A stretch of 64,000 nt of DNA from Rhodococcus gordoniae (GCF_001646655.1 NZ_LPZN01000011.1:101496-165495); one strand, 5' to 3'. Counted from the first letter of the stretch, positions 44,291 to 53,571 are shown. Program-made: numbers and translations. Notes: a model not told the origin generated them from the sequence alone.

Positions 44291-44917
44291 ATGATCGCAT
44301 TTCTGAACTCGACAGCATTCACCGCACTCGGTGCGCCCACCACCTGGGCGGAGGTGTTCGGCTTCGTCAGCGGCGCCTGGTGCGTGTACCTGGTGGGCCG
44401 GCAGTCGATCCTCAACTGGCCGATCGGGATCGTCAACAACATCGTGTGGATCCTGCTCTTCGCGACCGCCGGTCTCTACGCCGATTCCGGACTGCAGGTC
44501 GTGTACATCGCCCTCGCCGTGTGGGGGTGGAGCAACTGGGCGCGGGGCAGGGAGGGAGGCGTTCTGCCGGTGACGGGCACGAGCACGACCGAATGGGGTG
44601 TACTCGCGGTCGTCGGTGTCGCTGCGGTCATCGGGTCGACGGCACTGCTCGAGGTGGCGACGAACTCGACCGTCGCGTTCTGGGACGCGACTACCATCGT
44701 GCTCTCGTTGCTCGCGACCTGGGGGCAGGCGAAGAAGCGGTGGGAGTCGTGGCTGCTGTGGATCACGGCCGACCTGATCTACATCCCGCTCTACCTGCAC
44801 AAGGGGCTGACGCTCACCGCGCTGCTGTACGGAGGCTTCCTGCTTCTGTGCATCCGGGGTCTGCTCGCCTGGCGACGCTCGATGGCGGCCGAGCGGGAAC
44901 CGGTGGAGGTGCGCTGA
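44291..44917 (+). CDS. pnuC: PnuC nicotinamide riboside transporter
   Basis: A 208-aa protein with about seven membrane helices from the ATG at 44291, after AAAGGCGG. Family landmarks: WAEVFGFVSGAWCVYLVGRQ, NWPIGIVNNIVWILLF and SWLLWITADLIYIPLYLHKG, with the Trp/Asn residues that bind nicotinamide riboside in PnuC. It takes up nicotinamide riboside by facilitated diffusion, which depends on phosphorylation inside the cell. That kinase is coded by the next gene, whose ATG overlaps the pnuC stop by one base. Confidence 0.92.
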   Translation: MIAFLNSTAFTALGAPTTWAEVFGFVSGAWCVYLVGRQSILNWPIGIVNNIVWILLFATAGLYADSGLQVVYIALAVWGWSNWARGREGGVLPVTGTSTTEWGVLAVVGVAAVIGSTALLEVATNSTVAFWDATTIVLSLLATWGQAKKRWESWLLWITADLIYIPLYLHKGLTLTALLYGGFLLLCIRGLLAWRRSMAAEREPVEVR

Positions 44918-45972
44918 TGTACCGGCACGCACTCGTCATCGGAAAGTTCTATCCACCCCATGTCGGTCACCATCACCTCGTCCGCCGTGCCGCGGAAGTC
45001 GCCGAGCGTGTCACCGTCGTCGTCATGTCCTCTGCGGCAGAGACGATTCCGTTGGGTAACCGCGTGTCGTGGATGCGCGAATCACACGCCGCCGACACGA
45101 CGGTCACTGTGACCGGGATTCCGTGCGACGCGCCGATGGACCTGGAATCGGACACCGTATGGACCGCGCAGGTCGCCTGCATGAAAGCAGCCGCGCGTAC
45201 CGTCACCGATATTCCGGTCGACGCGGTGGTCTCGAGCGAGAAGTACGGTGACGAACTCGCTCGACGCTTCTCAGCCACTCACGTGTGCGTCGATCCGTCG
45301 CGTGTCGCCCATCCCGCATCCGGCACGGCCTGTCGCGGCGACCTCGCCGGGCGCTGGGACGATCTGGACGCACCCGCCCGGGCCGGCCTCACGACCCGCA
45401 TCGTCGTCCTCGGCGCCGAGTCGACGGGCACCACCACCGTCAGCCGCGAACTGGTACGCCGGTACCGGAAACGGGGAGGGGTCTGGGAACGAACCCGGTG
45501 GGTGCCGGAATACGGACGACAGGCCACCCACGACAAGCTCGGCACCGGAGACGTGAACGACATCGTCTGGACCGGTGACGATTTCGAGAACATTGCCGTC
45601 GAACAGACGCGCCTCGAGGAGGACGCGGCACGGGAAGGGTCTCCGCTGCTCGTCTGCGACACCGACGCGTTCGCGACGACCGTGTGGGAGCGGCGGTATC
45701 TCGGCAGCAGCGAACGGGCCTGGCGCGGCGTCCGCGGCCGGCGAGCGTTGTACCTGCTCACCGATCACCACGGGGTTCCGTTCGTGCAGGACGGCATCCG
45801 GGACGGTGAACACATCCGAGCGGAGATGACGGAGTGGTTCGTCGACGCGCTCACGGCCACGGGCCGCTCCTGGGTGCTGCTCACCGGAAGCCTCGAGGAG
45901 CGGGTGGACCTGGCGGAACGGGTGGCGGACCGGGCGTTGCTGCTGGGCTCGCAGTTCGGTGCGCCGCTGTAG
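44917..45972 (+). CDS. nadR: NadR-like NMN adenylyltransferase/ribosylnicotinamide kinase
   Basis: A 351-aa bifunctional enzyme from the ATG at 44917. Residues 1-165 are a nucleotidyltransferase (GKFYPPHVGHHHLVRRA with the HxGH motif; VVSSEKYGDELA) making NAD from NMN. Residues 170-351 are a nucleoside kinase (IVVLGAESTGTTTVSREL; VPEYGRQATHDK; LLVCDTDAFATTVW) making NMN from nicotinamide riboside. The P-loop has Thr where Lys is usual (GAESTGTTT). The regulatory N-terminal HTH of enteric NadR is absent. Together with pnuC it forms a complete salvage route from nicotinamide riboside to NAD. Confidence 0.88.
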   Translation: MYRHALVIGKFYPPHVGHHHLVRRAAEVAERVTVVVMSSAAETIPLGNRVSWMRESHAADTTVTVTGIPCDAPMDLESDTVWTAQVACMKAAARTVTDIPVDAVVSSEKYGDELARRFSATHVCVDPSRVAHPASGTACRGDLAGRWDDLDAPARAGLTTRIVVLGAESTGTTTVSRELVRRYRKRGGVWERTRWVPEYGRQATHDKLGTGDVNDIVWTGDDFENIAVEQTRLEEDAAREGSPLLVCDTDAFATTVWERRYLGSSERAWRGVRGRRALYLLTDHHGVPFVQDGIRDGEHIRAEMTEWFVDALTATGRSWVLLTGSLEERVDLAERVADRALLLGSQFGAPL

Positions 45973-46008
45973 AGCCAGGATTCGTCTTCCCCCTCTCACG
46001 TTATACCG

Positions 46009-46031
46009 GATCCTCGGCCCTCATGAGGATC
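46009..46031. terminator. Hairpin between nadR and rph
   Basis: GATCCTC (46009-46015) and GAGGATC (46025-46031) form a 7-bp stem with a 9-nt loop, 36 bp after the nadR stop and 56 bp before the rph start. It may be a terminator or part of the rph leader. Confidence 0.45.
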
Positions 46032-46087
46032 GGCGATTCGGTTCATACTCGCCCACGCAGCATCGAATCAGCAGGTGGGGAGCCGGA

Positions 46088-48610
46088 ATGGGATATGTAC
46101 ACAATTTTCGGGAGATCGACCGAACGGCGGTGTCGATCGTCGGTGGCAAGGGAGCGAACCTCGGGGAGTTGCGGCGCATCGACGGCGTCGACGTGCCCGA
46201 CGGGTTCTGTGTGACGACGGATGCCTATCGAAAGGTGCTTTCCGATCTACCGCACGTCGACGACCTGCTCGAGCGACTCGCGAAGGTCGACCCCGGCGAT
46301 ATCGGAGCGGTGAGCGCGCAGGTCCGCACGGAGATCGGCGAGTGCTCGATCCCGGACGACATCGCCGGGGAGATCGCCGCGCACGTTCGCGAACTCGGTG
46401 AGGGGGTGCCCGTCGCGGTGCGTTCCAGCGCGACCGCCGAAGACCTGCCGACGGCTTCCTTTGCAGGGCAACAGGACAGCTACCTGGACGTCGTCGGTGC
46501 GGCAGAGGTGCTCCGGCATCTCCGCATGTGCTGGGCGTCGCTGTTCACCGAGCGCGCCGTGACCTACCGGTTCGGCAACGGCGTCGACCACCGGAAGGTG
46601 CACATGGCAGTGGTCGTGCAGCGGATGGTGTCCCCGCAGGCGTCGGGTGTGCTGTTCACCGCCGATCCGGTGACGTCCGACCGCACGGTGGCCCGGGTGG
46701 ATGCGGGATTCGGCCTCGGGGACGACCTGGTGTCGGGCCTGGTGAACGCCGATGCGTACGCGGTGCGTGCCGGCGAGGTCGTGGACAGGACACAGCGGCA
46801 GGAGGTACCGGTGCTGACCGACACGCAACTCGCCGACCTCGTGCGGCTGGGCAGGCGCATAGAAGCACACTTCGGGCACCCCCAGGACATCGAATGGTGC
46901 CTGGCCGACGACGTCTTCCACATCGTGCAGAGCCGCCCGATCACCACGCTGTTTCCCGTTCCGGAGGCCGACGACGACGACAACCACGTGTACCTGTCCG
47001 TCGGTCACCAGCAGATGATGACCGATCCGCTGAAGCCACTGGGAATCTCCGTGTGGCAGTTGACCAGCCGTGCGCCCATGCGACACGCGGGTGGACGGCT
47101 CTTCGTCGACGTCACGCCCATGCTGGCCTCACCCACCCAGGGACCGGGCATCGTCGGGATGATCGGCAGCTCCGACCCGCTCTTCGGCGACGCGCTGCGA
47201 ACCGTGCTCGATCGAGGATTCGTCCCGACGCGCCCGGACGACCCTGCCGCCGCGCGGGTCGGTCTGCCACCCGCCCCGGACGAGATCGACCCGGCCGTCG
47301 TCCCCGAACTCGTGGCGCAGAACGAGGCCGCGATCGCCGAATCCGCGCGTCGCGTCGAGAACGAGACCGGTTCGGCGTTGCTCGATGTCATTCGCGCCGA
47401 CATCCGCGATCTGCAGGAGGCGTTGTTCGGCCGGCAGGTCGGTGAGGTGATCGCGGCGGGCATGGAAGCGGCCGAGCGGCTCAACGAACTGGGGCGTGAA
47501 TGGTTGGGGGAGAAGAACGTTGCGGACGTGATCTCCCGCTCGGTGCCCTACAACGTCACCTCGGAGATGGGGCTGGCGCTGCTGGACGTCGCCGATGCGG
47601 CTCGTCCGCATCCCGACGTCGTGATATTCCTCCGGCAGGTCGACGAGGAGGGCTTCGACGACGCACGTTTCCTCGACGAACTCGGCGCACACATGGGCGG
47701 ACCGCAGGTACGAGCGGCGTTCGAGGACTTTCTCGGCAAGTACGGCAGGCGATGCGTCGCCGAAATCGACATCACCCGCCCGCGGTGGGCCGAACGCCCC
47801 ACCATGCTGGTGCCGACGATCGTGAGCAATCTGGACAACTTCGGGCCCGGCGCGGCGAAACAGCGATTCGACGACGGTCGGCGGCAGGCCGAGGAGAAGA
47901 AGCGCGAACTCCTCGAACGCGTGCGGTCGTTGCCGGACGGAGAGCGGAAGGCCCACGAGATCGAGAGGCTCGTCCACCGTGTGCGGGCCTTCGCGGGCTA
48001 CCGGGAGTACCCGAAGTACGGCATGGTCGGGCGTTACCTCCTCTACAAACAGGCCCTCCTGCGGGAGGCCGAGAATCTCGTGCACGCGGGAGTGATCGAC
48101 GAGAAGGAGGACATCTTTTTCCTGCGGTTCGAGGAACTCGAGGACGTGGTCCGCGCACCACGACCGGTCGGCGACCTCGTCGCCGACCGGAAGTGGGAGT
48201 TCGCATCGTTCGGCAGGCTCTCTCCGCCGCGGGTGCTGCTGTCGACAGGGGAGACGCTCACCGGCGCGTACAGCCGCGACGGTCTCCCCGACGGGGCGCT
48301 GCCCGGTATCGCGGTGTCCACCGGTGTCGTGGAAGGACGCGCCCGCGTGGTCGCCGATATGGACCGAGCCGACCTCGAACCGGGCGACATCCTGGTGACC
48401 GCGTTCACCGACCCGAGCTGGACCCCGGCGTTCGTGACCGTGAGCGCGCTGGTGACGGAGGTCGGCGGGGTGATGACGCACGGCGCGGTGATCGCGCGCG
48501 AATACGGGCTGCCGGCCGTGGTGGGCGTGGAGGACGCCACCCGCATCATCTGCGACGGGCAACGCATCCGCGTGCACGGCACCGAAGGGTACGTCGAGAT
48601 CCTGGACTGA
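46088..48610 (+). CDS. rph: Rifampin phosphotransferase
   Basis: An 840-aa protein from the ATG at 46088 with GGGGAG upstream, near the usual length of about 865. The N-terminal ATP-grasp domain is clear (GGKGANLGELRRIDGVDVPD, AVRSSATAEDLPTASFAGQQ, QRMVSPQASGVLFTADPVT, DIEWCLADDVFHIVQSRPI). The middle rifamycin-binding domain starts with NHVYLSVGHQQMMTDPLKPL. The C-terminal swivelling domain holds the catalytic His in GGVMTHGAVIAREYGLPAVV (about residue 798). It inactivates rifamycins by transferring the ATP beta-phosphate. The phosphoenolpyruvate synthase C-terminal PEP domain is missing, which separates it from PpsA. I did not find a rifamycin-associated element upstream. Confidence 0.9.
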   Translation: MGYVHNFREIDRTAVSIVGGKGANLGELRRIDGVDVPDGFCVTTDAYRKVLSDLPHVDDLLERLAKVDPGDIGAVSAQVRTEIGECSIPDDIAGEIAAHVRELGEGVPVAVRSSATAEDLPTASFAGQQDSYLDVVGAAEVLRHLRMCWASLFTERAVTYRFGNGVDHRKVHMAVVVQRMVSPQASGVLFTADPVTSDRTVARVDAGFGLGDDLVSGLVNADAYAVRAGEVVDRTQRQEVPVLTDTQLADLVRLGRRIEAHFGHPQDIEWCLADDVFHIVQSRPITTLFPVPEADDDDNHVYLSVGHQQMMTDPLKPLGISVWQLTSRAPMRHAGGRLFVDVTPMLASPTQGPGIVGMIGSSDPLFGDALRTVLDRGFVPTRPDDPAAARVGLPPAPDEIDPAVVPELVAQNEAAIAESARRVENETGSALLDVIRADIRDLQEALFGRQVGEVIAAGMEAAERLNELGREWLGEKNVADVISRSVPYNVTSEMGLALLDVADAARPHPDVVIFLRQVDEEGFDDARFLDELGAHMGGPQVRAAFEDFLGKYGRRCVAEIDITRPRWAERPTMLVPTIVSNLDNFGPGAAKQRFDDGRRQAEEKKRELLERVRSLPDGERKAHEIERLVHRVRAFAGYREYPKYGMVGRYLLYKQALLREAENLVHAGVIDEKEDIFFLRFEELEDVVRAPRPVGDLVADRKWEFASFGRLSPPRVLLSTGETLTGAYSRDGLPDGALPGIAVSTGVVEGRARVVADMDRADLEPGDILVTAFTDPSWTPAFVTVSALVTEVGGVMTHGAVIAREYGLPAVVGVEDATRIICDGQRIRVHGTEGYVEILD

Positions 48611-48667
48611 CCCCCGGCGGCGGGACGTGTGAGAATTGTCGTCGTCGCGGAGCGGAGGAGGGCGTCG

Positions 48668-49453
48668 GTGAAGAGCGTCGAGGCGGCCGAGAGCAGGACG
48701 TTGCCGGTCTACGAGGCCGGTGAGATCGACGTGCCGTTCGTCATCGCAGGCATGGACGAACTCGTCTCCCGAGAGACCCGCTTCGAGCCGCATTCGCACC
48801 CGACGCACGAGCTGCTGTGGAACGACCGGGGCGCGTCCAGCGCGACCATCGGGTCGCGCACATGGACCATCACCTCGGCCATGGGACTGTGGATTCCGGC
48901 GGGCCTGCTGCACTGGGGTGTCATGCCCGCCGGAACCTGGTACCGCACCGCACATTTCGGGATCGACTCCGCTCCCTCGCTGTCCGACGGTCCGGTCGCG
49001 GTGGAAATGACACCCCTGCTGCGACTGCTGCTCGACCGGCTGGCGGACGATCGTCTCGGCGACGAGTCGCGGTCGTTGACCGAGCGCATGGTGCTCGACG
49101 TGCTCACCCCCGCCGAGCACGAACTGATGGTGCAGGTGCCGTCGTCGACGGTCGTGCGAGCGATCGTCGAGGCGATCGCCGAGGACCCGAGCGATCCGCG
49201 GACGCTCTCGGATTGGGCGGCCGAACTCGGGGTGAGCACCCGCACCATCACCCGTACGTTCCGGTCGGAGACCGGACTGAGCCTCGGCCGGTGGGTTGCG
49301 GCGGTCCGTGCGCAGCGAGCGGTGATGCTGCTCGGCCACGGCACGGATGTCGACGAGGTTGCCGAACAGGTGGGCTATCGATCGGCGAGCGCATTCGGGG
49401 CGGCCTTCCGCAGGGTCACCGGCACGACGCCCGGGGTGTTCCGCGTGGGCTGA
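48668..49453 (+). CDS. AraC-family transcriptional regulator
   Basis: A 261-aa protein from the GTG at 48668 with GGAGG upstream. An N-terminal cupin-like domain (ETRFEPHSHPTHELLWNDRG, GLWIPAGLLHWGVMPAGTWY) precedes two AraC helix-turn-helix motifs (LSDWAAELGVSTRTITRTFR and VDEVAEQVGYRSASAFGAAF). It lies just upstream of the siderophore uptake operon. The cupin might sense the siderophore or iron status. The direct repeats at 49452-49485 are a likely binding site. Confidence 0.88.
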   Translation: MKSVEAAESRTLPVYEAGEIDVPFVIAGMDELVSRETRFEPHSHPTHELLWNDRGASSATIGSRTWTITSAMGLWIPAGLLHWGVMPAGTWYRTAHFGIDSAPSLSDGPVAVEMTPLLRLLLDRLADDRLGDESRSLTERMVLDVLTPAEHELMVQVPSSTVVRAIVEAIAEDPSDPRTLSDWAAELGVSTRTITRTFRSETGLSLGRWVAAVRAQRAVMLLGHGTDVDEVAEQVGYRSASAFGAAFRRVTGTTPGVFRVG

Positions 49454-49485
49454 TGTCCCGATCGCTACAGGGGATGTCCCGATCG
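49452..49485. promoter_or_regulatory. Two 13-bp direct repeats, 21 bp apart, candidate AraC operator
   Basis: GATGTCCCGATCG occurs at 49452-49464 and 49473-49485, exactly two helical turns apart, as expected for an AraC dimer. The site ends 34 bp before the iron box. Confidence 0.65.
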
Positions 49486-49519
49486 AGCGATTGCGCAGGA
49501 TTCGGGCGAACATTACGGT

Positions 49520-49538
49520 TTAGGCAAACCTCGCCTAA
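49520..49538 (+). promoter_or_regulatory. IdeR/DtxR-type iron box
   Basis: TTAGGCAAACCTCGCCTAA fits the 19-bp IdeR/DmdR palindrome (TTAGGTTAGGCTAACCTAA type). It lies 56 bp upstream of the binding-protein start, so the operon should be repressed by IdeR with iron. Confidence 0.9.
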
Positions 49539-49594
49539 CTGCCGCCGGTAGTAAGGCCGAGCCCCCACCCCGTACGAGAGTGAGTTCTGCCTCC

Positions 49595-50632
49595 ATGCGT
49601 TCGAAGCGCTTTCTGACGATCGCCGCCGCATCCGTCGCGGTCGCCCTCGGTCTCACCGCCTGTGGATCCTCCGACTCCTCGGACACCACCGACTCCGGCT
49701 CCACCGGTTCGGGCGAATACCCGATCACCATCGAGCACGCGCTCGGCACCGTCACCCTCGACGAGAAGCCCGAACGCGTCGCCACGGTGAACTGGGCCAA
49801 CCACGAGGTGCCGCTCGCGCTCGGCGTCGTGCCCGTGGGTATGGCAGCCGCCAACTTCGGCGACGACGACGGCAACGGCATGCTCCCGTGGGTCGAAGAG
49901 CGACTCGAAGAACTCGGCGCCGAGACCCCGGTCCTGTTCGACGAGACCGACGGCATCGACTTCGAAGCCGTCTCCGACACGAACCCCGACGTCATCCTCG
50001 CCGCCTACTCCGGTCTGACGCAGGAGGACTACGAGACCCTCAGCGAGATCGCGCCGGTCGTCGCGTACCCCGAAGCGCCGTGGGCGACCTCGTGGCGCGA
50101 CATGATCGAGCTCAACAGCGCCGGCCTCGGCATGGCCGAGGAAGGCGAGGAACTCGTCGCGAGCCTGGAACAGGAGATCGCCGACGCCGCTGCCGCGCAC
50201 CCCGAACTCGAGGGCAAGGCCACGATGTTCCTCACCCACGTCGACACGGCCGACCTGAGCCAGGTCAGCTTCTACACCGCCAACGACACGCGAGCGGCCT
50301 TCTTCGAGGATCTCGGTCTGGCCACCCCGAAGAGCGTGGCGGATGCCTCCACCGACGACGCGTTCTCGAAGAAGGTCAGCGCCGAGCAGGTCGACGTCTT
50401 CGACGACGTGCAGATCATCGTCACCTACGGTGACCAGGCGCTCGTCGACGCGCTCGAAGCCGACCCGCTGCTGTCGCAGATGCCCGCGGTCCGCAACGGT
50501 TCGATCGTCTTCCTCGACGGTTCCGGCCCGCTCGGCACCGCCGCCAACCCCACTCCTCTGGCCATCTCCTGGGTGCTCTCCGATTACGTCGAGTTGCTCG
50601 CCGACGCAGCCGGCAAGTCGAACGCGGAGTGA
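49595..50632 (+). CDS. Iron-siderophore ABC transporter substrate-binding lipoprotein
   Basis: A 345-aa lipoprotein from the ATG at 49595 (GTG at 49580 possible). The signal peptide ends in a lipobox (LGLTAC). The mature protein has the two-lobed FhuD/FepB fold: EKPERVATVNWANHEVPLAL, NPDVILAAYSGLTQEDYETL and the long connecting helix. It captures ferric siderophores outside the membrane and hands them to the two permeases coded next. Its stop overlaps the permease GTG by 4 bp. Expression is probably controlled by IdeR and the AraC protein. Confidence 0.92.
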   Translation: MRSKRFLTIAAASVAVALGLTACGSSDSSDTTDSGSTGSGEYPITIEHALGTVTLDEKPERVATVNWANHEVPLALGVVPVGMAAANFGDDDGNGMLPWVEERLEELGAETPVLFDETDGIDFEAVSDTNPDVILAAYSGLTQEDYETLSEIAPVVAYPEAPWATSWRDMIELNSAGLGMAEEGEELVASLEQEIADAAAAHPELEGKATMFLTHVDTADLSQVSFYTANDTRAAFFEDLGLATPKSVADASTDDAFSKKVSAEQVDVFDDVQIIVTYGDQALVDALEADPLLSQMPAVRNGSIVFLDGSGPLGTAANPTPLAISWVLSDYVELLADAAGKSNAE

Positions 50633-51672
50633 CCGCACCACACCGGCAGTCGACGCCGAGCGCCCACGAACGAGGGCGCTCGGCCGTCGGCAATTCCGTC
50701 TGGCTTCTGGCCCTGCTCGGGGTGCTCGTTCTGCTGGTGATCGCGTCGATCACCATCGGCTCGCGCAACGTCGACTGGGCCGACATCGTCGCGGCTCTCG
50801 GAGGCGCGACCGACAACATCGGTCAGGGCGCGATCGCCAAACGCATTCCGCGCACGGTGCTCGCGCTGGTCGTCGGATCAGCGCTCGGGCTCGCCGGTGC
50901 CGTGATGCAGGGTGTCACCCGTAATCCCTTGGCGGATCCCGGCATTCTCGGTGTCAACATGGGTGCCTCGCTCGCCGTGGTGATCGGCATGGCCTGGTTC
51001 GGATTGTGGAGCCAGACCTCCATGATCTGGGTCGCGATCGTGGGTGCCGCGGCGGCCGCACTGTTCGTCTACACGATCGGATCGCTCGGCCGTGGGGGAG
51101 CGACACCCCTCAAACTCGCGCTCGCCGGTGCCGCCACCTCGGCGGCGCTCGCGTCGTTCGTCACCGCCGTCATCCTGCCCCGCGGCGACATCGCGGGCAG
51201 CGTGCGGTCGTGGCAGATCGGCGGGGTGGGCGGAGCGAACTTCGAGGCCATCTCGCAGGCCCTGCCGTTCTTCGGCGTCGGCTTCGCCGTCTGCCTGCTG
51301 TCGGCGCGCAGCCTCAACTCCCTCGCACTCGGCGACGACATGGCCGCCGGTCTCGGCGAACGGGTCGCTCTCGCCCGTGGCGTCGCCTCGTTCGGTGCCG
51401 TCCTGCTGTGCGGGGCGGCGACCGCGATCGCCGGTCCCATCGCGTTCGTCGGTCTCGTCGTGCCGCACCTGTGCCGGTTGCTCATCGGCATCGACAACCG
51501 GTGGTTGCTGCCGTTCTCGGCTCTCGTCGGTGCAGGATTGCTCACCGCCGCCGATGTCGTCGGCCGCATCGTGGCCCGACCCGCCGAGATCGACGTCGGC
51601 ATCATCACCGCGCTCATCGGGGCGCCCTTCTTCGTGTACATCGTCCGACGGCAGAAACTGCGCGAACTGTGA
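50629..51672 (+). CDS. FecCD-family iron-siderophore permease (first)
   Basis: A 347-aa protein from the GTG at 50629, with about nine to ten membrane helices. The FecCD signatures are present: IPRTVLALVVGSALGLAGAV, MQGVTRNPLADPGILGVNMG and the ATPase-coupling loop (DDMAAGLGERVALARG; GPIAFVGLVVPHLCRLLIG). It forms the channel with the next gene product and overlaps it by 4 bp. Confidence 0.92.
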   Translation: MTAPHRQSTPSAHERGRSAVGNSVWLLALLGVLVLLVIASITIGSRNVDWADIVAALGGATDNIGQGAIAKRIPRTVLALVVGSALGLAGAVMQGVTRNPLADPGILGVNMGASLAVVIGMAWFGLWSQTSMIWVAIVGAAAAALFVYTIGSLGRGGATPLKLALAGAATSAALASFVTAVILPRGDIAGSVRSWQIGGVGGANFEAISQALPFFGVGFAVCLLSARSLNSLALGDDMAAGLGERVALARGVASFGAVLLCGAATAIAGPIAFVGLVVPHLCRLLIGIDNRWLLPFSALVGAGLLTAADVVGRIVARPAEIDVGIITALIGAPFFVYIVRRQKLREL

Positions 51673-52721
51673 CAATCACACTGGCCACCACCGAACCCGC
51701 CATCGACGAACTCGCCGCCGGCAGAGTGCGGCGCGGACGGCGTCGACACCTCGTCATCGCCGTGCTCGCGACTCTCGTGGCCGCAGCCTTCGCCGCGAAT
51801 CTGATGTTCGGCAAGACGTTCTATCCGCCCGCGGACGTGCTGCGTGTCGTCCTCGGACAGGACGTGGCCGGCGCGACCTTCACCGTCGGACGCCTGAGAC
51901 TTCCCCGCGCGGTCCTCGCGGTGGTCGCCGGTGTCTGCTTCGGGCTCGGCGGCATCACCTTCCAGACGATGCTCCGCAACCCGCTCGCGAGCCCCGACAT
52001 CATCGGAATCAGCTCCGGGGCCGGTGCCGCGGCGGCGTTCGCCATCATCGTGCTGGGCCTCGGTGGTACCGGCGTGTCGATCTTCGCGATCGTCGCCGGT
52101 CTGGCCGTGGCCCTGCTGATCTACGGCCTGTCCTATCGCGGTGGTGTGGCGGGCACACGCCTGATCCTCATCGGCATCGGCATCGCCGCGATGCTCGACA
52201 GCGTCACTTCCTATCTGCTGAGCACTGCGGCAACCTGGGATCTGCAGGAGACGATGCGTTGGCTCACCGGCAGCCTCAACGGCGCGACGTGGGGTGCGAC
52301 GGTGCCCGTCGTCGTCGCCCTCGCCGTGCTCGGGCCGGTACTGCTCGTGCAGACCCGCAACCTGTCGATGGTCCAGCTCGGGGACGACGCCGCGCAGGCC
52401 CTCGGTGTGCGGGTCGAGCGCACGCGTCTGATCGCGATCGTCTCGGCGGTCGGGCTCATCGCCTTCGCCACCGCCGCGACCGGACCCATCGCGTTCGTCG
52501 CCTTCCTGGCCGGCCCCATCGCCGCCCGCATCGTCGGACGGGGAACGTCGCTGTTCGTCCCGGCGGCACTCGTCGGGGCACTGCTCGTGTTGGTCGCGGA
52601 TTTCGTCGGCCAGTACGCCTTCGGCACGCGCTACCCGGTGGGCGTGGTGACGGGTGCGCTCGGCGCGCCCTATCTCGTCTACCTCATCATTCGTTCCAAC
52701 CGCGCGGGAGGCTCGCTGTGA
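51669..52721 (+). CDS. FecCD-family iron-siderophore permease (second)
   Basis: A 350-aa protein from the GTG at 51669. It has the same fold as its partner (LPRAVLAVVAGVCFGLGGIT, MLRNPLASPDIIGISSGAGA, LGDDAAQALGVRVERTRLIA). Overlaps of 4 bp at both ends give tight coupling with the first permease and the ATPase. Confidence 0.92.
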   Translation: MTITLATTEPAIDELAAGRVRRGRRRHLVIAVLATLVAAAFAANLMFGKTFYPPADVLRVVLGQDVAGATFTVGRLRLPRAVLAVVAGVCFGLGGITFQTMLRNPLASPDIIGISSGAGAAAAFAIIVLGLGGTGVSIFAIVAGLAVALLIYGLSYRGGVAGTRLILIGIGIAAMLDSVTSYLLSTAATWDLQETMRWLTGSLNGATWGATVPVVVALAVLGPVLLVQTRNLSMVQLGDDAAQALGVRVERTRLIAIVSAVGLIAFATAATGPIAFVAFLAGPIAARIVGRGTSLFVPAALVGALLVLVADFVGQYAFGTRYPVGVVTGALGAPYLVYLIIRSNRAGGSL

Positions 52722-53518
52722 CCGCATCGCACACCCTGATCGCCGAGAAACTCGAACTCGGGTACGGCAGCCGCACCGTCGTGGAGAGCCTCGACCTGAA
52801 GGTGCCACCAGGTCGGATCACGTGCATCGTCGGCGCCAATGCGTGCGGGAAATCGACGTTGCTGCGGTCGATGTCACGACTGCTGTCGCCGCGCGGCGGG
52901 CACGTCCTGCTCGACGGCAAGGACGTCCACCGGCTGCCCGCGAAGAAACTCGCCCGCACCCTCGGGTTGCTGCCGCAATCGCCGATCGCCCCCGAGGGCA
53001 TCGTCGTCGCCGACCTCGTGGGCCGGGGACGGCATCCGCACCAGCGGGTGCTGTCGCGCTGGAGCCGGGAGGACGACGCTGCGGTTGCCGACGCACTCGC
53101 CGCCACCCACACCACCGAACTCGCGGAGCGGTCGGTGGACGAGTTGTCGGGCGGGCAGCGGCAGCGCGTGTGGATCGCGATGGTGCTCGCGCAGCAGACC
53201 GACCTGCTGCTGCTCGACGAACCCACCACCTTCCTCGACGTCAGCCACCAGGTGGAGGTGCTCGATCTGCTCACCGATCTCAACCGCGACCGCGGGACGA
53301 CCATCGTGATGGTGCTGCACGACCTCAACCTGGCCGCGCGATACGCCGACCATCTCGTCGCGATGGCCGACGGCAGTATCTACGCGTCGGGGGATCCCTC
53401 GGAGGTGCTCACCGGTGAGACGGTAAAGACGGTCTTCGGTCTGGACAGCTGCGTGATCTCCGATCCGGTCTCCGGCAAGCCGCTCGTGCTGCCCGTAGGT
53501 CGGCACCACGTCATGTGA
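52718..53518 (+). CDS. Iron-siderophore ABC transporter ATPase
   Basis: A 266-aa protein from the GTG at 52718. Walker A GANACGKST, signature DELSGGQRQRVWIAMVLAQQ, Walker B LLLLDEPTTFLD and the His switch VLHDLNLAARYAD are complete. FepC/FhuC type. It powers the two permeases and ends the operon, followed by a strong palindrome. Confidence 0.93.
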   Translation: MTASHTLIAEKLELGYGSRTVVESLDLKVPPGRITCIVGANACGKSTLLRSMSRLLSPRGGHVLLDGKDVHRLPAKKLARTLGLLPQSPIAPEGIVVADLVGRGRHPHQRVLSRWSREDDAAVADALAATHTTELAERSVDELSGGQRQRVWIAMVLAQQTDLLLLDEPTTFLDVSHQVEVLDLLTDLNRDRGTTIVMVLHDLNLAARYADHLVAMADGSIYASGDPSEVLTGETVKTVFGLDSCVISDPVSGKPLVLPVGRHHVM

Positions 53519-53543
53519 CCGTCCGTCCGCTACACCATTGGTC

Positions 53544-53571
53544 GTCCGCTACGGCAATTGCCATAGCGGAC
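53544..53571. terminator. Palindrome at the end of the siderophore operon
   Basis: GTCCGCTACGGCAA and TTGCCATAGCGGAC (53544-53557, 53558-53571) pair with one mismatch and no loop. A further copy of GTCCGCTAC lies just upstream (53525-53533). It may be a terminator for the operon or an operator for dinB2. Confidence 0.55.

Noticed and set aside
45972..46088. Rifamycin-associated element upstream of rph
   Set aside because: I looked for the 19-bp RAE palindrome and found only an unrelated 7-bp hairpin.
47129..49513. A 794-codon minus-strand frame across rph and the AraC gene
   Set aside because: It runs antisense over two recognised genes, has biased composition and no family features.
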